The position numbers and the translations under genes were made by a program. Of a stretch of 64,000 nucleotides of DNA, positions 32,500 to 44,599 are shown in pieces. The notes under the pieces were generated by a model that had not been told where the DNA came from, did no database searches, and saw only the letters and a program-made list of their open reading frames with translations. Position 1 is the stretch's first letter. Each line of letters opens with the position of its first letter. This stretch comes from Bicyclus anynana (Eukaryota > Arthropoda > Insecta > Lepidoptera > Nymphalidae): assembly GCF_947172395.1 (NCBI RefSeq), contig NC_069084.1, forward strand, positions 2,667,107 through 2,731,106, written 5' to 3'.

Positions 32500-35400
32500 C
32501 GCTAAAGTATACCTAATAAACTAAAACAACAACTATTAAAGGTACCTTTTAAATGCGGCTCCAAAAAGCGGTTCTACTCTATTTCTGTGTTTCACATATG
32601 CACGAATTATACAAATACTACGTTGACGAATTCTCTGTCAACGGGCTACTAGTTTATAGTACTTATTAGCGGACGCCCGCGACTTCATCCGCGTGGAAAT
32701 CAATGTAAACTTTCAACACCTACCTTTAGGGGTTGAATTTAATATCCTACCAGATTGTAAGGGAATATATTATGCAAAGATGTTATTAGTACCTTGTTTA
32801 ATGGTTATTTTTATTCATCTTTAATATTATTAATTTAATTTAATTATTATTATTTAGTATTATTATTACGAGCATCTTTGAATATAAAAAAAACAGTGTC
32901 ATTGTTTAATGTAATTTTTTTCATTTTTGGCGTTACGACACTGACATCTGTTGTCACACGATGAAACATCTTAGCTAGAGTGACACGCGATTATATTTTA
33001 ATTATAGTACCGCTACTCACACCTAGATGGCGCTCTAATATTAGCATACCTCTTGTTACCGTAAGATGGCAGTGAGTGTTTCATTTTATACCATCTAAAA
33101 TTATAACGCTTTTGATTTTTGATTTTAATAAGTAGTATAATTAAATTACTTCAGTCATTTACGTAATATAAAATAAAATAATTTTGAATTAAAAGCTATA
33201 TTTTGAAAATTTAGTACATAAACCAATACATATTACTTATTTCGGTAAATGAAATCCTACTGATCCTATCTACATATAAATAGGTACTTACAGCGAATAT
33301 GTAAGATTTGTAAGAACTAAAAAGCCAAAATAGATACAAAATTTGAATACATTTAAGTTAATCTCAAATTATTGAATAATTTTGAGAGTTAAAAATACAA
33401 TTGTAAAAATCGAATCGAAGTTATTTAGTCATTTAAAAGTAAACATAATTTTAAATAAAATAATGGTAGTTTTCCAAGAGACAGGAGCTATGTACCATAT
33501 GGCAGCTCAGGTAGGCGGGAAAAAAACGGACACAAAAACACTGGCTGTCAAGTAGCGTAGACTGAATAGGGTTACCATAAAATTATAAAATTCAATTGTG
33601 TCACGGAACAACGTGACGCAATAAGAAGTGTCCGCCCCCCTTCTAACACCTATGCGGTTTTGTAAATAATCACAGAAGGAGCACAGGTATAAATGAAAAA
33701 TAATTAGAAGGAAAACTATATCAGCTAAGCCGCGATTGCCTTCTAATGAGTAAATATAGTCCACCAACCATCTTACCTAGAACACGACAATTGTATACAA
33801 ATTCCGTTGTCAACTAATTTTCATGCGGTTTTCGCTAATACCTATGTAGAGATATATGTTAGAGGTTTCGGCGTAATATAATTTATTAAGATTTTGAATA
33901 GGTAAAATGATTCTTTGACGATAATTTTTTAAAGTGTCGGAAGTCAAGCCGCCTGGAAGTATTCAATGAACACGCTGCCTATAATCTTTTGGGGAGATAT
34001 AAAATAAAACATTCATGATGTACCTAATCCTCTTCTATAGATATACAAGAAAAGGAGATATTATTATATAATATAGCATAACGGGTAGATTTAAATATAA
34101 AGTCGTAAACTAAAACTTATATTTACAGTATTTTTTAGTTATTTAATCTAAGCATTTGATATTTTACATTGTATAGTAAAACAAAGGAACAATTATAAAA
34201 GTATAAAATTCAAAAGGAATTTTATACAAGGTTTACAGTTCTTGTTGTAGCTTTTCAAAATTACTAATAAATTAATAATATTGTTTAGTTTGTCCCGAAT
34301 ATGGCCGAATGCTTGTGCACCCTCGTCGTGAATCATACCAACATGAATTCTGATTCAAGTCGTCCTTCAAGGAATGCTAGTGGAGAGTGTTAGAAATTCG
34401 AATAAGTTTTAAAATAAACTTCTTAATGAGTTTAAAATTCGTACCTACATTACGATAATATACTCATCTACTAAACGGCCTATATGTTGAATAATTATGT
34501 GCACACATTATCGAATGTTTAGCGACGTATCAGGTAACAACGATGTTTTATACTAGATATAGGGCACTAGAGCATCAAAACTGAGACGGACAAATTAATG
34601 TGCATAATTGTCTTAATTTCATTTTGTCGCTTAATAAACAACAGAAGTTATTAAAACAAATAATACATAAATATTGTCTACAATGTCGATGTCGATGTCA
34701 ATGTACTTAAATATATAATGTAAGTAAATACTAAATATATGCACATGGGCTCAGTGGACTAGCTAAATTTGGATCACTTTTTGCCGTAACTTAGTAGGGA
34801 CGTAAAATATCTATAATATAAAATATCGCTGTACGGTAAGAGGTACTTGTACCACGAGTAACCATAGCAACACCACTATATAGCATCTTGCTTCTAATGT
34901 TACCTGCCGAACGACTATCATTTTGTTTCAACTCACTTTCCGAGGTCTATGATGAGGTTGGTATAAGTACAAAAATTCCAAAAAAGCTGAAACCCAGAAA
35001 AGTATTGTAAATAAATATTTAGTTCTATCAAAAATCGATAGAATGCTTTTTAAGATGTGTAGATATAAAATTGTGTCCCTATAAAATTATAATTGTAAAT
35101 CTATTTCTCAACGGTTAAAAAAAACGTAATTTCAAAAACAGAACGAGTCAAGTGGAACGGCCGGCTCTACTGCACGCACGACGTTCCACACGCACACACT
35201 CACAACAGCTGATTTACATTTTATGTTTACTCATTCCAATATCATACAAATTTAAACCATAAAATAATGAAAATACGTTTCATATTTCATTGAAGTGTCA
35301 TTGTTATCTGCTTTAAAATGCAGATGATTTTCAACTCAATTGCATTGTCATAAGATATATATTTCAAAGTCGATAACAAATTCGATGATTCTGTGAATAG

Positions 35401-37639
35401 TCCATATTGCTAATCTATTTTCTGCTTTATTATTAAGCACAGTAAGTGTATTTTTGCTTAATTTTTATATGCTTCCTATTCTGTTATGTTAAAACAAAAT
35501 TGTCTGTGTGTGAATCACACTGTAGGTAGGTATACCTGTATTATAATTTAAACATGGCCGACTTATTTTTATTTTGTTTTTTAATAATAATTATAAAGCC
35601 GGTAGGTGCCTTATGGAATATTAACCATAGTGGTATGGAAATGTTTATTTTAATTTTAAATAAGTAGTTTGCCGTTATCCTTAATGGACCGAAAGACTGC
35701 AATAGACATAATCTCATTTTAGGAAGGTTGAAAGGAGAATGCCGTCTTTTGTATGGAAACTCGGCTATAATAATAACTATACTGCGTCTCAAAGTCACTG
35801 CAATACATTAAAATGTGCCTAGAAATATGTTTTGAAAAAATAAACAAGATACTCGACGGGAGTTTGTAATAATCTGACTTTTAAGTTAGCTCTTTTGGAG
35901 GTTATTTTTTGCAAATCTCTCAGTAATTACGTATCACTATTTTTACTATAAGATAAAAACATTTCAAAACAGTTCAAAGTATTTGTTTATAGCTGTACCT
36001 AAATCATATGTATAAAAGACGTAACTGTAAATAATATAATACTTATACATATAATAATTTAGTTACGTTTTTTAGGTATGGTGACTTTGAAAGATGGCAG
36101 GTTTCAAGGGTCCAGTCAATGACATTTTATACTAAAGACATGTTACGCGCCTACAAAATCACCGCAAAAAAGTGATCCGAATTTAGTTACTCCATTGAGC
36201 GCACACATGCACAATTTTGAGTTTAAGTACTTATATATTTATGTATATTTTATACTTAGGTATATTATATATTTATTATTTATGTACATAGTTTTTAATT
36301 CGCGTACAAGTAGGTATACCTATACAAAAAATAACACAGACTCGAAAAGAACCGCCTTCTATTTTTAAAGTCGGTTTAAAAATACGTTTTAGGTGGACGT
36401 TTGTGTGATTGGACTGGACCAAAGAGCCAAAGACTATAAATATAATAGAGATATTATAAAATCTATCTTACTTACTAGTGCGTCGTAACTGAGGCGCACC
36501 ATGGTGGCTAATTGTCTTAATTTCATTTAGTCGCATAGTAAACTAATCAAACATTTTTTATACTGCAAATTACAGGAACTATAATTTGCAGTATAAAAAA
36601 TGTTATAAAGGTATGCAACATTATCTATATCTATTTAATTGTCTATAATCTCAGATTTCATCTACAACTCTCATTCAACATATTTACGTATTTAGGTACC
36701 AATAATTACGGTTCTTATGGATACTAGTAGACTAAGCAATAGTGCTGGAGATCAATAAATAATCTAAGTACCCTAGTAAGTAGAGAAATTAAAAAGCAAA
36801 CCTCGTAAAAAACTTAAATTTTAAGTAGCTTACGCCGCGGTTCCTTTCTGGGCCGATTCAATTCGAATTTCGAATATGATATTCAGCCAGCAACCGGTTG
36901 CCCTTGTAATAGTTGGCTGATGTTATCAGGCGCCCAGTTTGTGTGACCCGTGTCATAGCTCCGCAGTTTCCTTATGTCATACTCATAGAGGCTGTCGCGG
37001 CCAGAGATAGGGCTCTTGATAAAGTGGTCCTAAGCCGTCGGCAAGTGCAACGCGAACGAAAATATACGGCGCGCTGAGTTGTTTTGCCGCCTTATCACTG
37101 TGGTCATAGAATATACGGTGGAAATACGAACAGTTTCATGCCTAAAGGTTCAAGTTCTAAGCGAGCTTGATTGTAAGGTCAGTTACATACACTAGGTACA
37201 TGATAGATTACATTAATTAAGAATGATTTTTGTTCTTCCTTAATTTTCAAAATTGATGTTAAACATAATTACTGCATAGGTTACGTATGTAAAATAATTA
37301 TTAACGAAGTGAAATAAATATCCGAAGAAATAATGGAAATGCTATGTGTTATACTAAGTACATACGTTTGATTATTATTATGACTCAATCGTCTTAATTA
37401 CTCGAAAAAATCGTCATGCAATTTTGCATAAGCTTTATCAGGAGTAGGTACAGAAAAGAACAAACTATATTTCGTTAAAACAAAATTTACTGATCCCGAA
37501 GGATAGAAAGAAATTATGACAGTTGATCATATCAAATGAATTTAATTGCTTGTAAGTGTTAGAGCTACAAATCTAAATTAAAGTAACATACTTCGATTAC
37601 TATAGTAGATATTATGAGAAAAATGCTTTTATTTAAATG
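32500..37639. other. Long non-coding stretch upstream of the ppa-like gene
   Basis: No coding region recognised. Contains MITE-F copies at about 34543-34810 (reverse) and 36118-36530, and a 22-bp perfect palindrome (arms 36551-36572 and 36582-36603, loop 9) around ATTTTTTATACTGCAAATTA. Regulatory DNA for the F-box gene is plausible but not shown by the sequence. Confidence 0.45.
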
Positions 37640-37689
37640 CGATAAAATAGAATACTTTCGTTGCAAATATAGGTTGTGTAATGTGTAAT

Positions 37690-37972
37690 ATCTGTAGACT
37701 GCATATTCTGTGAGACGGGCGTAGCGGGCCGCGCGGGACGAAGGCGGGCTCTCGGCCCGCCAACTTAAAAATGCCGCCGCAGAGCCTCCGAATCGATACG
37801 TCGCGCGTCACGTGCCGCCGAGCGCGACCAATAGCGAGCGAGCGGCGGGCGGGGGCCGCTCTCCGCCGCCAGTGCACGTCTGAATGCCGAGCGGGACGGT
37901 CGCTCGCTCGCTTCCCGCTCGATTTCACCGAAAACCGGTCCGTTGCGATGTGTATTGCCATAGTGTAGTGCG
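37690..37972 (+). promoter_or_regulatory. GC-rich promoter/5' leader of the ppa-like gene
   Basis: About 280 bp of abruptly GC- and CpG-rich sequence (GGCGTAGCGGGCCGCGCGGG, GCGAGCGAGCGGCGGGCGGG) directly before the start codon, in surroundings that are about 70% AT. No TATA box seen, as is common for developmental or housekeeping promoters. Confidence 0.5.
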
Positions 37973-39301
37973 ATGAGTGCGTGGACGGAGGAAGTGTTGT
38001 CCTGGCGCGACGACCGGCTCGGCCTGACCGAGCTGCCGAGCACGACGAGGCGGAAGAATCGCACCGCGCCTTACAGGCTCCACCGGCCGCACTTACCAGC
38101 GGCGCACGTCCCCGAGCCCGCGCCAGAGCAAGGCACCCACATCTCGCGGCTCTACCCCGAGCTGCTGGCGCTGATATTCGAGCGGTTGCCGGTGCGGGAC
38201 AGGGGACGGGCGGCTCAGGTGTGCCGCGCGTGGCGCGACGCGGCCGACCGGCGCTCCGTGTGGCGCGGAGTGGAGGCCGCCTTGCATCTGAGGAGGCCGG
38301 CGCCCGTGCTGTTCGCTTCCCTGGCGAGACGAGGCGTGCGGAAACTACAGGTTCTGTCCCTGCGGCGCGGCCTCCGAGATGCGGTCGCCGCTTTACCCGG
38401 CCTGGAGTCCCTGTCTCTCAGCGGCTGCTACAGCGTCACCGATGCGGCACTCGCAAGCGCCTTCGCGGCTGAACTACCAGCGCTCCGACGGTTAGATCTC
38501 TCGCTGTGTAAACAGGTCACGGATTCATCCCTCGGCAGAATAGCGCAGTCATTAAAGAATTTGGAAGAGTTGGAACTGGGCGGCTGCTGCAATATAACCG
38601 ATACAGGACTACTCTTAATCGCGTGGGGTCTGCGGAAATTGCGCCGTCTGAACCTGAGGTCGTGCTGGCATGTGAACGATGACGGCATAGCGCACCTGTG
38701 CGGCGGCGGGGAGGCGAGAGGGACCCCCGAGTTGGAGCATTTGGGACTACAAGACTGCCAGAGGTTGACGGACGAAGCATTGAAGCACGCCGCTACGGGG
38801 CTTCCGAAACTGAAGTCGATCAACCTGTCGTTTTGCGTGGCGGTGACTGACGCCGGGTTGAGGCATTTAGCTCGACTCTCGCATTTAGAGGATGTCAATC
38901 TGAGGGCGTGCGATGGGGTGTCCGACGCCGGCGTCGCTCACCTGGCGGAGAGCGGAAGACTGAGGGCTCTAGACGTGTCGTTCTGCGACAAAGTCGGGGA
39001 CGAGGCCCTCTCGCACGCGACGTTGGGGCTGTCGGGGCTCCGCTCGCTATCGCTGAGCGCCTGCCGCTTGACCGACGAAGGCCTCGAGAGAGTCGCGAGG
39101 CTGTCGCAGCTGGAGACGCTCAACATCGGACAGTGCACGCGCGTCACCGACCGAGGCCTGCGCGCGCTGGGGGAAGGCCTCCGCAACCTGAAGGCGATAG
39201 ACCTGTACGGATGCACGTGCATCACGCCGCAGGGCTTGGACCATATCGTGAAGTTGCCGCGGCTCAGTGTACTCAACCTCGGGTTGTGGCATGTGCGGTG
39301 A
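37973..39301 (+). CDS. ppa: F-box and leucine-rich-repeat protein, Ppa/FBXL14 orthologue (442 aa)
   Basis: F-box at residues about 56-100 (THISRLYPELLALIFERLPV, CRAWRDAADRRSVWRGVE), which in this family binds Skp1. From about 125 to the end there are some eleven cysteine-containing leucine-rich repeats of the FBXL type (LRRLDLSLCKQVTDSSL, LEELELGGCCNITDTGL, LRRLNLRSCWHVNDDGI, LKSINLSFCVAVTDAGL). Order and spacing match Drosophila Partner of paired and vertebrate FBXL14, SCF ubiquitin-ligase adaptors; the former targets the transcription factor Paired and CENP-A/CID, the latter Snail-type factors. The protein ends LSVLNLGLWHVR, without the longer vertebrate tail. The N-terminal about 50 residues are Pro/Arg-rich and probably disordered. 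Single exon, high GC3. AATAAA lies at 39574-39579. Overlapping frames in this interval are shadows. Confidence 0.95.
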   Translation: MSAWTEEVLSWRDDRLGLTELPSTTRRKNRTAPYRLHRPHLPAAHVPEPAPEQGTHISRLYPELLALIFERLPVRDRGRAAQVCRAWRDAADRRSVWRGVEAALHLRRPAPVLFASLARRGVRKLQVLSLRRGLRDAVAALPGLESLSLSGCYSVTDAALASAFAAELPALRRLDLSLCKQVTDSSLGRIAQSLKNLEELELGGCCNITDTGLLLIAWGLRKLRRLNLRSCWHVNDDGIAHLCGGGEARGTPELEHLGLQDCQRLTDEALKHAATGLPKLKSINLSFCVAVTDAGLRHLARLSHLEDVNLRACDGVSDAGVAHLAESGRLRALDVSFCDKVGDEALSHATLGLSGLRSLSLSACRLTDEGLERVARLSQLETLNIGQCTRVTDRGLRALGEGLRNLKAIDLYGCTCITPQGLDHIVKLPRLSVLNLGLWHVR

Positions 39302-39573
39302 CCACCACACTAGTCTGTGTTGTGTTGTGAGTGTGTGAGTGCGACGCCATGTTGAACTGAAGGAACCGTCAAGGTTGTATACTGGACAGCGATTATGGAA
39401 TTAACCAATTATAAGATATTAATAGTTAGGAAACGGGGTTGCTTTCTCGTTCTGTTTTTAGCAAGTTGAGTTATCGTTGGATGATTGTTGGAAATGAACT
39501 GTGATTTTTTTTAATGTCCGTTTTAGTTGAGTTATTGAGTTATTGTAAGAAGGTTGCCCCGACGCCTAGTCGC

Positions 39574-39579
39574 AATAAA
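39574..39579 (+). terminator. Polyadenylation signal of the ppa-like gene
   Basis: AATAAA 273 bp after the stop codon; the first clear signal downstream. Confidence 0.55.
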
Positions 39580-40129
39580 AGCTAGATCTTTTTGTCGCAT
39601 ATATATTTGTATTCAAACTATGTCTTACATGTATTATTGTTAAAAGCTGTCTATTTTTCTGGATTTCCGGAAGTAATGAACAAGAATATCGACTCATTGA
39701 GTCGGACACTAAGTAATTCTTGCGTTAGTTAAAGTATAATAAGTACCTACCGAATTAGTATGACTATTATACATAAAATGTACCTACCTACTTTATTTGT
39801 CAAAAGCAATTTGTTAGCGATTACGAAAAGGTCTAGTTTTTTTATTATAATTGCTCCATTAGGTAGATACTTAGCCATTCTTCTAATTATTATTATTTTT
39901 AATTCGACCATGCGCATTGGGAAATAGCAATTTGTTAATGTTTCCTCAATAAGTATGTTTGGTGGCACTGATGTTCAGAAAGCTGTTACGATCAAAATAT
40001 CTGTATATTCATCTATATTAATAAATATTGTATAATATGTATGTTTGTATATTGATTTAAATGTTACATTCCATATTGCTAGCTAAGTAGAACTTCTTAT
40101 GTCAGCCAAAGTAGATCAAGTAATCCAAA

Positions 40130-40316
40130 AAGTAAATTTGAGTAATCTTACATGCCTGTAGTGTTAATGGCTTGACGTCCGATAAAATTGATTGTGTGTT
40201 GGTCGCGATCTGCATGATGTCATGCGCATCGCGACCAACACACGATCAGTTTTATCGCCTGTCAAGCCGTTAGTGCTGCAGGCATGTGAGATTACGTGAT
40301 CGTCAGTGACTGACAT
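40130..40316. mobile_element. Palindromic MITE, copy 1
   Basis: Almost fully self-complementary: AATCTTACATGCCTGTAGTG / CTGCAGGCATGTGAGATT outside, GTGTTGGTCGCGAT / ATCGCGACCAACAC inside. Copy 2 at 47600-47733 keeps the outer GCCACTGACGAT / ATCGTCAGTGGC ends but has lost one inner arm. Confidence 0.82.
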
Positions 40317-40386
40317 TAGAAAAGTGTTGCTCGCACAATTTTGCTCATGATGATGATGAAATGAATTATACCTAGCTATTCATGAA

Positions 40387-40930
40387 TCTCGGAGATTTTT
40401 AAAAATTTTGCGAGCAAGACTTTTCTATTCTTTTTTTTGTCAGAAATTCTTTCCATCGTAGTAGAAAATCGCCAATAACTTGACTGGCTTGTAGCTAAGA
40501 ACTCTCAGAACACTCAGCTTTCAAACAAGAAAAAACGCATCAATTTGGCCCATTTTTAGTCAAATTTGTTTAGAAGCTAGACTGTCGGAGATTTTAAAAA
40601 TTTTGCGAGCAACACTTTTCTATTCCTTTTTTATTTTTGTCAGAAATTCTTTCCATCATAATAGAAAATTGCCAATAACTTGACTGGCTTATAGTTAAGA
40701 ACAATCACTCAGCTTACAAACAAGAAAAAAAATGCATCAAAGTTAGACTGTCGGAGACTAAAATTTTGCGAGCATCACATTTTTATTACTATTTCATTTT
40801 GTCAATTTTTTTCCATCATAGTAGAAAATCGCCAATAACTTAACTGGCTTATAGTTAAGAACGATCTCTCGGCTTTTACACGAGAAAAAACGCATCAATT
40901 TAATCCATTTTGAGTAAAATTTAGATTTAG
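40387..40930. repeat. Tandem array, three units of about 165-200 bp
   Basis: Units start at about 40387, 40585 and 40751, each with CGGAGA, AAATTTTGCGAGCA, TTTCCATC(A/G)TAGTAGAAAA and CGCCAATAACTT(A/G)ACTGGCT in the same order. They differ mainly by small deletions. Confidence 0.85.
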
Positions 40931-41413
40931 ATGCGTAGGTAGGTAGGTATATCAACACAGTTGGTGACACTATTTCTGAAATAAATGTTAAAATTACTCC
41001 CTAAAATTATTTTTGCGCTCAAAAAGAAGACATAACTTTAAAAATCTATGTCGAGTATAATTATTTAGGTAGGCATTAACTTCGTTTATAAGTGTAAAAA
41101 TTGTCTTCCATCTTCAAATTGTTCTTTTATTGTATTTTGTTGTGCGCAAAATGTTTGTAAATTTCATCAAGTAACCTTGATTTTAGAGTTTCCTTGCAAA
41201 AAACTAAGTAAATTACGCTATTCAAGTGTTATATTTTAATAACTAGAAAAGTTACTATTCCAGCCTTAAGTCAATAAACTAGATCACAAAGAACGTGTAA
41301 ATAATTAGAATCTATACCTACCTACATGTTCATAGTTTTATGAATTGGTTTATTTTAAGAAATACATCAACTTTTCAATGTTATTTCTATTGGATAGTTT
41401 CGATTTAAGACTA

Positions 41414-42190
41414 AGTTACATACAGATACTCTCTCCAATACGATAAATAGGTGATAGTGTCTTTATAAACAATCATAGTGTCACTATGGTGTAAAATAGT
41501 TACCTCAAACTATCCCTCGGATTCTAGAAACTCACCTAGTGTAAAGTAGCCAAGTCTCTGTTAAGGTAGTCACATACATATAGTCTCTCCAAGACGAGTG
41601 ATAGGAGACAGTGTCTTTCTAAACAATCATAGTGTCACCATGGCGTAAGATAGTTGCTAAAAACTGTCCCTCAGATTCGTGAAATTCCCGTAATTCTATT
41701 AGCCAAGTCTCTGTATAGGGCTAATTTATACGAAGACAGTTTCCCCAATACGAGTTATCACTCGTATCAAGACGTATCATCGTATAATGGTGACAGTGTC
41801 TTTCTAAACAATCATAGTGTCTCTATGATGTATAATAGTTGCCTCAAAATACCTATTCCTCGGATTCTAGAAACTCTCCCTTGTGTAAATTAGCAAAGTC
41901 CAAATGTTGAGGTAAAGTTACATAAAGATAGTCTCTCCAAAACGTGTGGTGACAGTGGGTTTCTAAACAATCATATTGTCACTATAGTGTAAAATAGTTG
42001 TCTAGAACTGTCCCTCAGATTCTAGAAACTTTTCTAGTGTAAATTAGCCAAGTCTGTGTCAAGGCTCACTTACACAAAGACAGTTTCTCCAATACGTGTG
42101 AAAATTTGTGACAGTGTCTTTCTAAATAACAATCCTCGTGTCACTTGCCTACGAAGAAATTGTCCCTCAGATTAGAGAAACTTCTTATAA
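41414..42190. repeat. Tandem array, five units of about 155-185 bp
   Basis: The core TTTCTAAACAATCATAGTGT recurs near 41456, 41610, 41794, 41955 and 42112. Each unit also has CTCTCCAA(T/G)ACG, TAAAATAGTTGCC and CCTCAGATTCTAGAAACT. The sequence is unrelated to the 40387 array. Confidence 0.88.
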
Positions 42191-42670
42191 CTAAGCCTTA
42201 AAAGTAATAATTCTAATATTTACCAAATAATATCCATCTCATGCATCACTGACGTCATTTTATAAAGTAGACTGTAAAGCCTGGCGCACACTCAACATGG
42301 GTCGTTCAACAAAGTTTTATACTGTTAAATTGATTGACACTATGATCGTTGAAATAAAGTCGAAAACTAATTACCAAGACTATTTCAACTTCGCTAGTTT
42401 TTAGTATAGCGTTTTGTATTACTCCGAGCTTGTCTTTTACTTATTTCCGATAAGCAACATTACTTCCTTAGTCTGTGAGTATGGTTAGCGGTGAAATGAC
42501 AGTCATCATGGCTGAATGCCTATACCTCAGTTTGAATGACACAGGACATGTATAATGTTGCAATTCCTGCAAAGTGTTGTTGTTGTTGTTTGGCAATGGT
42601 TTTCCACTTAACAATTTATAGACCATCTGTTTATTACATCAACTATTATTAAGTGTAAGTCCGTTTCGTT

Positions 42671-42730
42671 TTGGATGTAGTGGAGAGATGTCAGACTGTG
42701 CTTAGTCTGACATTTCTCCACTACATCCAA
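42671..42730. repeat. 27-bp hairpin
   Basis: TTGGATGTAGTGGAGAGATG... (42671-42697) pairs with 42704-42730 with one mismatch; the loop is 6 nt. Confidence 0.75.
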
Positions 42731-42802
42731 TATATGTTATGTGTATAAACTATGTTTGTGTGTATAAACTAAAGATTCCTTTTGATAAAGAACTGTGTGC
42801 CT

Positions 42803-42970
42803 AGTGGGAGTTTTCAATATTTTCATACTGTTACCATCACGTTGACGTAAACGCAAATTTATATGGAATTGAAACAGTTGTGCAGTAGTGCCACTTGATG
42901 GCGCTGTTTCAATTCCTTGGAATATCGCGTTCGTTACGTAACAGTAACAGTATCAAACTTCTCAGTACGC
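42803..42970. mobile_element. Palindromic MITE; related copy at 44370-44506
   Basis: AGTTTTCAATATTTTCATAC / GTAACAGTATCAAACTT ends and GACGTAAACG / CGTTTACGTTAACGCGAT arms. The 44370-44506 copy retains the right arm best (CGCGATAGTAACAGTATGAA). Confidence 0.6.
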
Positions 42971-43872
42971 CCTTTTCAGTAGGTACATTCAAAGCGAAAC
43001 AGACTTTCAAAAGTGGATAAACTATTCTAAAATAATCCCAGATATACTACATAGATGTTAATTTATTTTCAACTTTATTTCATTGTAAACAATGTATTAT
43101 ATGAATTCAACAGTGATATTATGTACTTTATTTTTTTCTGATTTTGTACTTTCGCTAGGTGTGCGTCGGCCCTATATTAGAATATTTCGAACAAAACAGA
43201 CAAAATCTGGTCATAAATATTGATAGCTTCAGAACTCAATGCCACGATCTCAATTTATATACGTAATTTTGATATTATATTTTATTTTTTGTATTATACT
43301 AATGACGCATGGTCGAATTGAGAATAGGATTTTTTTATTTCCAAAAAATATGTTGTTTTCTGTACAAAACGAATGTAATATAGGTGAATTGTATTAAAAG
43401 TCATCGTTTAAGTTGCAAATTAATTAAAGTATTTTATTTCACCTTTTCCTGGTAGATAAAGCGAAGTTCGTGGAAATATTTGTATGATAATGAAAATTGT
43501 ACCTACTTATTTACAAAGCGATCTTGTATAATGTATGGAATGCCTACATTACTCGTAGCTGTGTAGTTTACCTCAAGAAGTCGTTCTACGAGTATATTAG
43601 TAGTTATAACTTGAGAGACAGCACAAAGCCTTTGTGTGTGTAAATTAAAGGAACCTCAACTAAGCAGAAAAGAGAGTGATATGGGAGGAGCCGTGTGGCA
43701 AAGAAACCCTTTTACCATCAAACCGTATGTTTGCTGTGCCGTTGGTAAAAGTTAAACGCAAGTTAGACATGTTTTACACAAACGCAGCTCAAGTCTTTCA
43801 AAGAAAAAGTTACAATTCCTCAAAGTCGGATAGTTTGACAGATCAACGCATTAAAACATGGTTAATCAAAAC

Positions 43873-44068
43873 TAACGACATTTTATACTATAGACATTAC
43901 AGGCCTACAAAATTACCGCAAAAAGTGATCCGAATTTAGCTACTCCACTGACTTGTCTATATAACTTTCTTTGTTTACTATGCGACTACATAAAATTAAG
44001 ACGATTAGCCACTCTTGTTTGCCTCAGTTTCGACGCATTAGTCGCATATCTAATAGTATAAAATCGTT
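43873..44068. mobile_element. MITE-F copy
   Basis: Ends AACGACATTTTATACTATAG / ATAGTATAAAATCGTTG, interior CCGCAAAAAGTGATCCGAAT and AAATTAAGACGATTAGCC. Relatives: 34543-34810, 36118-36530, 55233-55530 and 57792-58107. Confidence 0.75.
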
Positions 44069-44599
44069 GGTTTAAAACCAGTTAGCTTTAGCGTTCTAGG
44101 TTTTGTGGATAAAACATTAAATCAGTGGCGTAACTATATCATTGACGATTGTTGGCGAATACATTATACGAGCCGCACAAAAATCTTCATGATAGATTAC
44201 CTTTGCTTTGGACTGGAGCAATGTGGTGGGTCTGAGCTCCATATTCCCTCTCTTACATGGATGGAGGCCTGGGGCCTTAGCCATATAGCACATCGATTCT
44301 CTATCTACAAATGCTAACGTTTCGAAACTAACAAAATATATGGAGATGACCGATCCGAGGGCCTACTTGCAGTTAGATACGGTGACGATCGCGTTAACGT
44401 AAACTTCAATTTCCAACAACTGTTTCAATTCCATATAAATTCTCGTTTACGTTAACGCGATAGTAACAGTATGAAAATATTGAAAACTCGCACTAGGCAA
44501 ACCGATCGGCAACTTGATCACTTGACCTGTCGATAGTGAATGTCATTCCCATATAACAATATTTAATTTTCGTAGCGTTAGCGTTTGTAGAAAGAGGAT

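Noticed and set aside
37629..39330. Several frames overlapping the F-box gene on both strands
   Set aside because: Shadows of a GC-rich coding region; only the 442-residue frame shows F-box and leucine-rich repeats.
40387..42190. CRISPR-like regular repeats
   Set aside because: Units are long, diverged and directly adjacent without spacers, in a eukaryotic genome.
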